Shown: positions 22,046-32,289 of the stretch, piece after piece | Position numbering within the stretch: position 1 is the first letter of the stretch | Layout: every line of letters begins with the position of its first letter | Assembly: GCA_022496185.1 (NCBI GenBank) | Contig: WTXG01000322.1 | Coordinates: forward strand, 1 to 37,159 | Source of the DNA: Multifurca ochricompacta | Lineage: Eukaryota > Basidiomycota > Agaricomycetes > Russulales > Russulaceae | Direction of reading: 5' to 3' | DNA: 37,159 bases | Made by a program: the position numbers and the translations under genes | The notes under the pieces: model-generated | The model's input: only the letters and a program-made list of their open reading frames with translations | Told to the model about the DNA's origin: nothing | The model's database searches: none

Positions 22046-23952
22046 ATGTCCTCTCGTGCGTACCATTCCAGTTTATACAACCTTTCGGGCCTTTCACTTA
22101 TCCTCTTGGTCTAGTCCTTACGAACTACAGTTTCTTATCGCCATTGAAACGTCAGCGCGCTGTGCGTAACCGCGCAGCCGCAGTTCCTACCCCCTCAAAA
22201 TGTACCAACCCTCTCCCCGTCCTTCCTGAACTCTCTGGAGAGCAAGAACTACCCCCACCTTCTTCCAACTCACTCTCGCCACCTTCACCCTCCTCTCGGC
22301 TTGCCTATCCTAACGAAAAGCGCTTCAGTCGCTACGGCAGAGACGAGTTTTCTTTCCTAGACGGATTTCACCTCGACCGCGATTTTCTTACTGCTGCACC
22401 TCGTGCTGCACCCAATCCTCCGTCGTCCTCTGCAAATTCCATACCCCAGTCCGTACGCTTGAGCGCGTTTGATATCCTTATCGACGCTGGTGCGTCCGAG
22501 CCGGCCTCACCCACCTTTGAAACACCCGTCGCAACCAGCACTCCTCCGCCCACTCGTCCCTGCGACCTACGGCTTCAGTCTCCACCCCGGTCACGCTCTC
22601 CCACTCCGTCTCTCACCAGCATGTCTGCCTGCTCTAGTAATACCGACATTCCGACAACGCCTTTCACGTCCGACGATGAATGGCCGGGCCTCCAGATTCC
22701 TCAGAAAGCCATCTCTCCTCCTCGTGTATTAATACGCCCGCTTGTTATTGTCAAGTCAACACCGTCGCTTCTTTGTCCCGATATAAACACTGCGGATACT
22801 TTCGAGTTCACACTCGCACCCTTCTCCTCACCGCTTGGTTTGGAAGATGAGGAACAAGAAGTTGTAGTGGTGGATGAAGCCGAGGATGACATGTCATGGT
22901 ATGCACGCGAGTTGAGTCAAATCGTGTCTCTCCCCTCTCCACGTTCTCCATCAAGTATGGTAGTCTCCCCCAACGACACTCTCCTTCCACCATCTCGCGG
23001 GTCGAGCTCAAATTCGGACCGGCGATTCGCCCGCAGCCGGATGAGCAAGCCCCTTCCCGCTCTCCCGCGCTCGCCTGGACCAAGTTCTCAGTTAGACCCA
23101 ACCTTTCCTCGGTATAACAAGTCCCGCCGCCCCCTACGCCCACCTATTCCCAATTACTCGCCGCCCCCACCTCCGATGACTACGACCTCCACACGTAAGC
23201 CTCTCACTATTACCGTCCCCCGCGCTCCACCACGCACACCCCTCCCATCTGATGTCTCTGACATCCTCGATGATATCGACTCCTGGTCCTTCGCCACCCC
23301 ATTCGCCAGTAGCAGTATTAGCAACTGCAACAGCGCAACACTGCTCTCTCCCCCACGTGTTCCCCAAAGCCCCGGATCAAGCGCATTCTCCGAGTACGAC
23401 CCGATGGATCTGATCGTAGATTATGCCTCCTTGAACTCTGCACCCATAGCCCTGACGGAGGAGGATGAACATGATGACGACAAGGACAAGGACGATGGGA
23501 AAGAAAGCCATTGGACGACGGACGAAGAAAAGCTCCGTTCCCGCTGGTCATGCTCCACTCTTGCCACACTTGCTGCAGCCCCTCTTGCTACTAGTACTAC
23601 TGCTTCACCACCACGAACGCCCACTTCAGCCTCTTCCCGCCTTCGCTTCCACCTTGGTTCGGTTGCCCGGCGTGTAGCACGCGCACGACGGGACGCGGTG
23701 GCAGTGGCGTCGTCTAAGAAAACGCATGCGCGCACTTTGAGCAGCGAGTCAACGAGCAGCGCTTCTTCTTCCTCTTCGTCGTCATCGTCGTCGTCCGCTT
23801 CCTCTTCCGCTTCATCCTGTATGGACATTAACAACAACAGCATTGAGTCTGGGGGAGAGAACGGCGCATGCTCTGAGGTGGAGACCATCGAAAATTGTGC
23901 CTGTTCAGGCATACGTCGAAAGCCCATACCCCTCGAACTCTTCTTACGGTAG
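22046..23952 (+). CDS. Ser/Pro-rich, largely disordered protein of unknown function (615 aa)
   Basis: The long open frame to the TAG at 23950-23952 contains no ATG before 22621. A spliced start solves this: ATG at 22046 in a 10-base exon (22046-22055), a 59-base GTGCGT...CTAG intron, then exon 22115-23952. Phases agree, total 1848 bases. The protein is dominated by Pro/Ser/Thr clusters and an acidic patch (E-E-D-E-H-D-D-D-K-D-K, about residue 453). A basic segment rich in Arg follows (about 525-550), then a Ser run and a C-terminal RRKPIPLELFLR. The R-F-S-R-Y-G-R-D-E-F-S-F-L-D segment near residue 70 and the C-terminus are the least repetitive and most likely conserved parts. No domain recognised; a regulatory or scaffold role would be a guess. 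Confidence 0.72.
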
Positions 23953-24843
23953 GGGGGGGAGCCCGCCCGCTCATACATGACCCTTTTTTTTTGAGAAAAC
24001 GAATCCTTTCAACGACCTTGATGCACATCTTTGTTTTTTTTTTTTTTGGTTTGGGTTTTTTGAACCCCGTCATCTTTTTTTTTTTTTTTGTATCATGGTC
24101 GTGGTTTTCCCCCTCTCATTCCCACTCTCCAAGAAGACATTGAGACTGATAACGCAGATTGTATTTATAAAGTTGTTATATTTTTTCTTTTTTTTTCTTT
24201 CTCTCATCTCTCTACTTTAAAAATTGGTCGCTTTAGTTTTGTGGTTAGTGGCGACAGTGGTGGTAGTTGATGATACTAATTACACATACAACATAACACA
24301 CCCACTACCCCACGTACTCACTTACACACTCAAACTGTCCTCTATCCATTGTAGCGCCCCCCCCCCCTCCCTCCCCCAGTGCATATGAATGTCGCTCCTT
24401 TGTACACTTTTTTCTTTTAAAAAAAAACCTGTTCCATTCCTTTTGGTTCTTGTTCTTTTTTTGTTTTTTTTATATCTAATCGAAAATATATTCGAATTAA
24501 TATAAAATACTTAAAAAAACATTATGTCAGCATGAAAGGGGGGGGGGGGGGCATAGGACTATTTTCTCAACTCAACTCAACTCAAACAACTGCTCATCGT
24601 ACTTGACCTAGTGCTAGATCGGAGGTTTCGTGGGCATGTAGTGGAGGATTAAACCAATGCAGTGGATATGAATATGTATATATATATAAAAATGTATGTG
24701 GAGTTGGTATACTGTGCCGTGCCGTGCGTTTATACTTGCTTGCTATATAGTATTTTTTTTTTTTTTTTTCCCCCACTGTTACCCCCGCCTGCGGCGACCA
24801 CCACTCCTGCTGGCTAGTTCTACTATGCTCTAATTCAATAAGC
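23953..24843. other. Intergenic region between converging genes
   Basis: 3' flanks of the Ser/Pro-rich gene (plus) and the mitochondrial carrier gene (minus). Holds many T-runs and C-runs and no supported gene. Confidence 0.5.
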
Positions 24844-26482
24844 TCAACTCGCCGAGCCTCTCTGAGCCTCACGTCGAGCAGCAGTCCGCTTCAACAACCA
24901 CGCCAAATTCTCGTATACCACAAAGGTGACGCATGTGCCAGGTAACACCCTAACCAGATTCGTTCCCAAACCGCGATAAAAACCAGGGAAACGTTCGTGT
25001 GTCCATGTATGCTTGATCGTCGATGAGATTGTGCGATAATGCGTGCGCGTGAGTGCAGAGTCATTCTGAGTTTTATTTTTTGATTTAGTCAATGTCAGTC
25101 AATGTAACAGGTCAATGTTCAAAAAAAAAATCAGTTAAAAACGGGGTTTATCGCCGAGTGAAACGCTAACGTACTTGTATTCGAGAGCGAACTACTTGGT
25201 ATGGATAAGTTGCGCAGAGCGCCGCTAACTTGGACACCCCCGACATGGCCGTATACGCTGTATTAGACTTTTCAAAAAAAAAAAAAAATAAAGTCGACAA
25301 AAAAAAAAAAGGTCATTCTCGTGTCCCAAAGAAAAAACATAAACGGCAAACGAACCACGTACCAACTTGTCGTCCTCGGTCGTCCACGCACGCCCAAGTT
25401 TGGTGAATCGCCGACGCTTACGTTCAAACGCCCAATTCTTCATCTTCTCATACGCCATGAACTGTATCGCGCCATTACTCACGCCCACCAACGCGAGTGT
25501 GGTACCGCGATAAAGACCTTTCATACCTTCATCGCGATAAATCGCACGGAACCCACCTAAAAAAAAGAAAGTCAGCCGTGCAATAACAAATCCAGTAATC
25601 AGCCTCTCAAGGGAACCACGTCACGTACTCCAAAGCCCACGATGGGCAGCGGGAGAGTTGGGTGGCGCGGTGAACGTCCGAACTTTAACGACCCATATCG
25701 GATTAGTGATGATGGCCGTGACAGCACCTGATAAAAGATAGAGCATTAGGAGTGTGGGAGAGGGGAAGGGATGAGATCAGCGTGTGTTGGTGGACAGAGG
25801 AGGAAAAAAAAAAAAGGTAAACGCACTTGCTTCAGCGGAATAGAGCAAATACTGGCCGGCAGAAAGGGGTCTATCAGGTGCGTCGACAGTCGCACGACGT
25901 TTGAGTTGATTATAGCTACCAAAAACAGCCTTCAGTGTTCAGAAGGGAAGGGGGGAATTACGTGCGTGTATCCATGCATACAGGCAGACCGGACCAGACT
26001 AGCACGACACGACACGACACGACACGACACGACATGGAATAGCAGGAGACGGGGAAAGGGGAGGGGATGAGGGGGGGGGGGGGGGGGGAACACTCACAAT
26101 AGAAAGTAAAGTCCCCAACTACTCGCGTTACCAGCGATATTCGGACCCAGTCCACGATAAAGCCCACGCCAACCCTCACCGGCGTGTATCTCACGCAGGG
26201 CCAACCACATACCGCGCCCAATTCCACCTTGAGGTCCGCGCGTCGACACTTGAAATTTGACCTTGAGCAGATCAAGAGGATTCATGCATAGTACGGCGAC
26301 GGTGCCCGCGCCGATGCCGGCGAACGCGTGGTCCTGTACAAAAGAAACAAAAAGAAGTGGTGGTGTGTGGAAAGAAGAGGAATTTTCAGTCCTTGGGGTC
26401 AGTTATACGGATGAATCTGCTCACGCACGATTGCATGCGTTGGAAAGAAACTTGGTTGGGAGTAAACGTTAGGAGTGGCCAT
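24844..26482 (-). CDS. FLX1: Mitochondrial carrier, FAD/folate transporter type (SLC25A32 / FLX1-like, 328 aa)
   Basis: Seven minus-strand exons: 26482-26429, 26333-26098, 25915-25827, 25727-25629, 25556-25363, 25267-25175 and 25065-24844. All are GT-AG and phases agree (987 bases including stop). The three tandem carrier repeats each show the signature P-x-[D/x]-x-x-[K/R]-x-[K/R]: PLDLLKVK (37-44), PIWVVKVR (136-143) and PYQVVRSR (246-253). The Trp in the second signature and the P-Y-Q form in the third are typical of the FAD/folate branch. The repeat-end glycine motifs GLYRGLGPN, GLYRGTTLA and GFYRGLGTN are also present. Length is normal for the family. Located in the mitochondrial inner membrane, it would import FAD or folate. 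Substrate is inferred from the subfamily. No frameshift is needed. Confidence 0.9.
26003..26034. repeat. CGACA pentanucleotide microsatellite (about 6 units)
   Basis: Tandem ACGAC-type units lie inside intron 2 of the mitochondrial carrier gene, next to a long G-run at 26071-26088. Confidence 0.9.
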
Positions 26483-27231
26483 GCAAAGCTACGGCCTTCC
26501 TTTTTTTTTTGTTTCGTTTTGTTTCTGTTTAAAAGGTTGGGGACGCGTACGCTGTCCGCGTCAGTTAAAGATGAGATGAGTGGTAAGGATGGTAAGTAAG
26601 GATCGAGTCACGAGGAGAAAGAAATCATAGACCCTAACCCCAATTTGGAACTAGCCAGCGAGTATAAATCACGTGATGATACGCTCAATTTAGATTTCGT
26701 CTTACGCTAACGTGGATTAAAGATGCCTCATATGAGGTAATCAAATGATAGTGATAACGACGTGCATCTATCTCTGCGCTCTGCACCATCACTTCACGGA
26801 TCTTCCCGGCTTTGATGCGACTATTTATTTTCGCTCTACGCGCGGAAGCTTTTATTAAAATAAAAAAACCCCAGAAAAGGTTGAAAAAGCCTTCCTCTTG
26901 TATAGATGAGAAATTTGTGGATGGCGAGTGAAGTTGATGAATACGACAACCGGCCGCTTGTCCCCGTTTCCTGGAAAAAAATTGACTGGAACGGAACGGA
27001 TTTGGAGCTGGCGCAAGTGAACTGTCTCTCTTTGACATTTGTCTCCATCGTCCATCATACTGCCTTCAGTCATCACATAACACCCGTGGTTTCCCTATTG
27101 CTTATTGAAAGATCGGTATCAACGGACGCCGAAATGGTGAGGCAAAGCCGGAACGAAGGTTCGAGAAGTGCCCCGGTAGATCCGTTCAGCTCAACAACCA
27201 CAGCCTGCCCGCGGGTGGTTTTCACCCCGCC
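26483..27231. other. Intergenic region between two minus-strand genes
   Basis: Lies between the glycosylase 3' end and the carrier start. Open stretches on both strands (for example 26906-27256 plus) have no family resemblance and no consistent splice pattern. Nothing supported here. Confidence 0.5.
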
Positions 27232-28929
27232 CTACTGCGCACCTGCCGACAGGTGAATAACCCGCATGAAACCCGTATCAAGTGTGTCGGATTTGAGGCG
27301 CTCGAGATCTTCTTTAAGCCTTTTGAACAGCTCCACTTTGTCGTTACGCTAAGTGTGTGTGTGGGGGCGTCCGTGAACTCTGTTATACCCAAACATACGA
27401 ACGAACATCCAACATGCCACACCTACCTGGTGACTCACGACGCGACCGGACGTGCTGGGGAACACATAGAATAGCGTCTCGTGGATGCTCGCTTTCTGAT
27501 AAAAAAGAAAGGGGTATCAAAAATCAAGAAAAAAAAAGAGAATACCAAACGCGAATGAAACTGACCGCATCATGCACAGCTTTGTAAGGCTGCAATCCGT
27601 AAGCGAACGTCGGCGTCACTGTCGCCTTGTCCGACCTGGCTCGGGAGGATACGTCACCGCGCCCCATCGTCGGGCGGGATGACGAAGACGAAGAGGGAGA
27701 CAAGGATTTGGTTCCAATGGCCTCCGCAACTTTGACGACTGTATCGACCTGACCCAGCCAATGATCGTCGTCGTTGTTGTGGCCAATGTCGTCGCCGCTG
27801 CCCGAATCCAGCTTTGTAACAGAATCTACACGACCACCGCTACTCACAACTACCGGGTCCGGCTGTAATAGCCGTGCGTCTGCGCTAACTGACATGCTCC
27901 CACTAACCAAATGGTAATGACCCGGTTTTCCCTTCGACGGCGTCACCCTGGTCTCGGCTGTCTCGGCCGTAAAATCCCCGCCAAGTCCGGGATCACCACC
28001 AGTCTTGGACTTGGACTTGGAAAGAACAAATGCGCGTTCTACATGCAACCATATTCCCTTTCCAACGAAACATATAATGCGTGGGTACAGGCGCGCGACT
28101 CTTGCGAGTAGTGCAGGCACAGAACTGGCCATTTCCTGGGACGATAGCTCAGCTTCCGAAGTCGATGGACGCTCGACTAGATTCGTCTAGAAAAGTCAAT
28201 CTGAGTCTAACAAAATCCACGTGAATAGTGCACCCTAAAAGTTATAGACGCACAAGCCCCAGATTGTACTTTTCCGGAAGCGTCGAGTCTTCGGACGGGA
28301 GCAATAACCTTGGTGTAAATCCTTTTTTTTTTTTTTCAAAACACGTAAGGTTTGATCAAAAAAAAAAAGTACCAGAAAGATGGAGACAGCGCCAAAAGTG
28401 ATTTGTTGGATTTGCGTAATGGTGTCCTTGCACTGCGGACATATGACCCGGGCTGCAACCACAACCTGTGAGGATGGGATGTGCGTGCAAACGACAAATA
28501 CAAATTAAAAAAACATAACATACTTGATCCCACAAAATAGCACTGTACCCGACCCGAATGTGAGAGTCAATAAAATTAAATCACCCAAATACCCCTCCGG
28601 TCCCGGGTGAAACGGATGGAACATAACGTACCGTCAAGGTTCTCTGAGACATAATCTGGCAGTCCATTAAGATGAGCGTACACTTCTGGCGCTGCATAGC
28701 CCATTCTCTTCTTCTGCCGTTTCGGCGAGCGAGAGTCGGTTGGCTTGCGCAATAGGAGGGAGGGAATTGGAACCACCCCATCAGAAGTGCGATGCAGAGC
28801 CTGTGGCGGCGATACTGATGATGATAATGATGGTGATGATGATGATGATACTGGTGGTGATGATGAGAGCTTGTACGCAAATTGGGAAAGTCTGCCGTGA
28901 AAAGAGGGTTTATTCTCCTCGTCTTCCAT
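27232..28929 (-). CDS. Mismatch-specific thymine/uracil DNA glycosylase (TDG/MUG family, 423 aa)
   Basis: Seven minus-strand exons: 28929-28632, 28542-28524 (19 bases), 28452-28373, 28321-28254, 28186-27566, 27495-27427 and 27348-27232. Phases agree (1272 bases including stop). The family removes T or U mispaired with G and starts base-excision repair in the nucleus. The first active-site motif is split over exons 1-3: [10 protein letters not shown] then VLFCGINPG (residues 100-108), with [11 protein letters not shown] after it. The second motif [18 protein letters not shown] (156-173) opens exon 5. After ICFVGKGIW there is a roughly 130-residue Ser/Asp-rich insert before [14 protein letters not shown] and [16 protein letters not shown], then a charged C-terminal helix. 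The basic, Ser-rich N-terminal arm (residues 1-80) is likely DNA-binding. The insert is longer than in bacterial MUG proteins. Intact. Confidence 0.92.
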
Positions 28930-29481
28930 TTATTTATTTTTTATCGCAGAACTAGACTCGTGGTGTTTAATTACTTACTACCCATGATGGGATGTCAACT
29001 TGAAGGACCGGGCCTATGGTCGGCTAAGCGTAAGGACCTCTTTCTCGCCTCGCCTGCCTTCAAGTACAACTTGGGTACCGGCATCTGATATTCTATCTCA
29101 TCTCTTCTGCCCTGTCTTTTCTTTGCCTTTAGTGAGTGAATACTATACGTAGTGCGTCCTCAATTAATGCAGGTTACGCAACCCCCATCCGATCGCCGGT
29201 AATCAAAATAAGGAATGGTCTTGGACGCAACTTTCTAAACTAGAACTAGCTGTTGCAACTGCTGCAACTATATGCCCCTGGGGCATATAATTTAAAGGAG
29301 GAGTAGCTCTTGGGAGGAAGCATTTATTGCCCCAGGTTGGCCCCTGCAACTGTAACAAAGTGCAGTCAACCCCTCCATCCCCCCCCAAGATAGTCACCGT
29401 CCCAGCACAACTTTTCAAATAATATCCCCCTACCTCTCCCCCCCACCCCTTCTTGCGATTCTTAGACCGTCGACACACATC
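28930..29481. promoter_or_regulatory. Divergent intergenic region
   Basis: Separates the minus-strand glycosylase from the plus-strand gene at 29482, so both promoters should lie here. A GGGGCATATAA patch is at about 29280-29290. It includes the palindrome TATATGCCCCTGGGGCATATA at about 29269-29289. No further element is certain. Confidence 0.45.
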
Positions 29482-30143
29482 ATGTCTTCGACTACATTTT
29501 CTTCCAATTCTATTCCCCCCACGTCTTCGACAGCTTTAGCTTTAGCATCCTCCCGCGTGCGCAGACAACGTCGCGACGCAGTCTCACGTGCAGCCGAATC
29601 AGACTGGGAATTTCCTGATCATCCTCCCACTACTACTACTACTACGTCCTCAAACACGTCATCCATACTACCCTGGTGCGACGAGTTTGTTTGCCCCCTA
29701 GCCCCCTCATCAGCAGCCGCCGATCCTGACCCAAGCCTACAACTACCTTTCCTGACATGGGTAAATATGGATATTCGTGAGTGTATGTTTTGTTTTCGAA
29801 AAAAGTGGCCAACCAACCCAATGAAATAAAAACTATTATTATTATTATCATCATCATCATCATCGCCGTCGTCGTCGTTGTTGTTGTTGTCATTATTATT
29901 ACCGTCATATGTTGTTGTTTTCGGTCCTTCTTACTGAATTTCGTTTTTTTAGCGAACAACGATGACCTCCAGAACATGCTGGCACGTTTCGCGTTCCCTG
30001 CCACGCCGCGGAAGCGCCGACGATCTGGGGATATCAACGTTGACAGCTACTCTGGTACCGCTGCTACTAGCAGGAAATCTGGTCCAGGTCCGGTCCAACG
30101 CGCATCGTGCGCGCACTGTGAGCGCGGGAGGAGTAGCGCATAA
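29482..30143 (+). CDS. Small protein of unknown function (161 aa, two exons)
   Basis: Exons 29482-29776 and 29953-30143 join in phase 1 across a 176-base intron filled with trinucleotide repeats (ATT, ATC, GTC, GTT at about 29834-29901). The total of 486 bases ends in TAA. The N-terminal half is Ser/Thr-rich and contains an R-V-R-R-Q-R-R-D-A basic patch and a short S-D-W-E-F-P motif. The second exon encodes LQNMLARFAFPATPRKRRRS, which resembles a nuclear localisation signal, and ends with CAHCERGRSSA. It has no recognised domain. It is divergently oriented to the glycosylase gene. Confidence 0.65.
29834..29901. repeat. Graded trinucleotide repeat tract (ATT-ATC-GTC-GTT)
   Basis: Successive blocks of ATT, ATC, GTC and GTT units occupy much of the intron of the 161-residue gene. 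The unit drifts by one base from block to block. Confidence 0.85.
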
Positions 30144-30525
30144 ACCAAGTGTGAATGAAACGTTGGTCATAGCCATAAGAGAGAGAGAGCACTATGGGGC
30201 AAACGAGAGTATTTATTTCCTAATCTGGGCGGGTATTTGGACAGTATGTATCATATCTTCTCTTCGGGCGGGCAGAAACGAGTAGGATAATGTAAATAAT
30301 TGTATCATCATGTCGTCACAAAGAATTAGGAGTATTACGGACTAAGGGGACAGAAGCCTGGTGGTAGTTTACATGTACAAGAAAAGAGATAGATGGATAG
30401 ATAGCTGCAGCAGACCAATAATCATGTCCTGTCTCTAACAAAGCTCCGGGCTCTTGAGCGCAGATAGCATTCAGTTCAAGTTCAAGCAGACCCAAGCAGT
30501 TTTTTAGTCTGTTTAATTTTTTGGG

Positions 30526-31824
30526 TCAAGAGTCACCTCGGTTCGCCAGAAAAGCACCCAAATCTCGTTCTCGTTTTCCATTACGCGGGCCGCCAATACC
30601 AGGACTCGGGAATCCAGAGGAGAGACGTTCGATACTGACGGTGTGCAGACCCAAATCGCTCGGGAAGCCTTCAAACTCCTGCTCTGCGACCAGCGGGCGC
30701 ACTTCGGGGACAGTCGCTTCCGGGAACTGGACAACCACGGGGGATGCAAGACTGGGGGATTGCGGGGCGGACAGAGACGAGCGCACAGATCGCTTAGATG
30801 ATGAGGACGTCGTCTTGGACCCCGAAGAGCGAGAAGACAATTTGTTCTTTTTGGGTTTTGAGGAAGGGAGTGGTAAGGGCAGTGCCGTTGTAGGAGTGGG
30901 TTGTTGCTGCTGATACTGTTGTTGCTGTGAGATGTAATGGTGATTGTACGACTGCACCGAGGACTGCACCAACTTCTGGCCCGACGACGATAGCGACAGC
31001 GACGTCGATGTACGGGAACGGGAGTCGGATCCGCGTCCCCCCGAATCAGAACTCCCAGGCGCTCGACGCACATACGCGCCGGCGCCGAAATCCCCTTCAT
31101 CATCATCATAATCATCATCACCATTTACCTCCATGGCGTCTTCATTACCACCCATACGATGCGGCGCCCCAATGTCGAGGCTGCGCCCAAAGGGAGATGG
31201 TAGGGGTGCACGCCGTCCTCCCCCCCCACTACCGGGGAATCCCTCGAAATTCCCACCTCCTCCCTCGAGGGTAGCAGCATGCTCCAGGGCAAGCGCGAGC
31301 GCTGCACGCTTCATCTCTTTACGCTCCCGCCGACGGGCCCGACGAGCTGCACGCGCGGCCTCCTCTTCCGCGTGCTTCGTCGCATGCGACACGATTGCGG
31401 CCGAATCCAGCGGCGCAGCATCAGAGTCGAGTGTTGAGGAGGATATAGTGGGATGTGCAGGGCGGTGTTGGTGGCGGTGTTGGTTATTAGACTTTCTCCT
31501 CGTCTGCTCCTGTTGACCATTCTCTTCGGCTGCTGTCCGTTCATCCTCTTCCTCTTCGTCATCATCAGGTAGACGAATCGCCGGACGACCAAAGAGGCTC
31601 CAACCAAAGAGCTGTATGCTCTTTCCAAAGCGTGTTCTTCTGCGGCGTGGGGCGGTGCCCGGGTTCGAGTGTAAGGAAAGCGTCTCTGCATCAGCGGTGG
31701 TGCCGCTGCCGGAGTCCGCGAGGAGGTCCTCGAGATCGTTTCGCTCGCTCTGGGAGGACTTGAGACAGGCGAGACATGGTGCTATGAGAGCGCGCAGGGT
31801 ATCTGACCAGGAAAACGTTTCCAT
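30526..31824 (-). CDS. Low-complexity protein of unknown function (432 aa, single exon)
   Basis: An uninterrupted frame from ATG at 31824 to TGA at 30526, unusual here in having no intron. The N-terminus METFSWSDTLRALIAPCLAC carries a Cys pair that could be lipid-modified. Next comes a basic R-R-R-R-T-R-F-G-K patch, then FGWSLFGRPAIRLPDDDEEE, possibly the conserved core. It continues with a predicted charged coiled coil rich in Glu, Ala and Arg (about residues 150-190), Gly- and Asp-rich stretches, and a Gln run (Q-Q-Q-Q-Y-Q-Q-Q-Q). Ser/Lys-rich sequence leads to a C-terminal region with E-F-E-G-F-P. The F-E-G-F-P motif occurs twice (about 195 and 385). A peripheral membrane or signalling scaffold is possible but unproven. 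Confidence 0.75.
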   Translation of the reverse strand: METFSWSDTLRALIAPCLACLKSSQSERNDLEDLLADSGSGTTADAETLSLHSNPGTAPRRRRTRFGKSIQLFGWSLFGRPAIRLPDDDEEEEDERTAAEENGQQEQTRRKSNNQHRHQHRPAHPTISSSTLDSDAAPLDSAAIVSHATKHAEEEAARAARRARRRERKEMKRAALALALEHAATLEGGGGNFEGFPGSGGGGRRAPLPSPFGRSLDIGAPHRMGGNEDAMEVNGDDDYDDDEGDFGAGAYVRRAPGSSDSGGRGSDSRSRTSTSLSLSSSGQKLVQSSVQSYNHHYISQQQQYQQQQPTPTTALPLPLPSSKPKKNKLSSRSSGSKTTSSSSKRSVRSSLSAPQSPSLASPVVVQFPEATVPEVRPLVAEQEFEGFPSDLGLHTVSIERLSSGFPSPGIGGPRNGKRERDLGAFLANRGDS

Positions 31825-32289
31825 GTTACTTCCACGTTGTTGGCTATGAAAGAATTAAGAGAAGTTTCATTCAAACCGCGATCGCCAGGCGATTTCCCTT
31901 TGCTTGGCTAATCGGGTAATTTACACGTGACTAGCCCGGTATACCGAGAGAGCTTATCACATGTGTACACTTGCACTTGCTGATCTTGGACATTCCCCAG
32001 TGGCTGGATTACTAGCTTGGATCATGGCAGACCAGTGTCATTGCGCCTTCACCATGAATTGTATAATGGCCCAAAGGAGTAGACAGATACCGCGCCCAGT
32101 TGCCGACGGATCATTGCGTAGCGAAACTGTCTCAACTGTGTAGTCGAAATGTGCTCTCGTCGTCGAGAGGGCTTCGGCTGTTTCTTAATGTATCCTAGCG
32201 TCAGTCTCCCGACATGGACATGTGAACTGGACCATCAATGTATGAAAAATTTATTACAACAAAGAGTAGATTACCCTGTCCGATTACAT
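31825..32289. other. Intergenic region
   Basis: Lies between the 5' end of the minus-strand 432-residue gene and the 3' end of MFS copy 1. Nothing recognised; presumably contains the promoter of the former. Confidence 0.5.

Noticed and set aside
23421..23978. 185-residue minus-strand open frame
   Set aside because: Antisense shadow of the Ser/Pro-rich gene; composition reflects repetitive Ser and Asp codons.
26628..26640. CCCTAA-like telomeric motif
   Set aside because: Only one unit is present, so no telomeric repeat is supported.
30521..31516. Several plus-strand open frames
   Set aside because: Antisense shadows of the 432-residue minus-strand gene.
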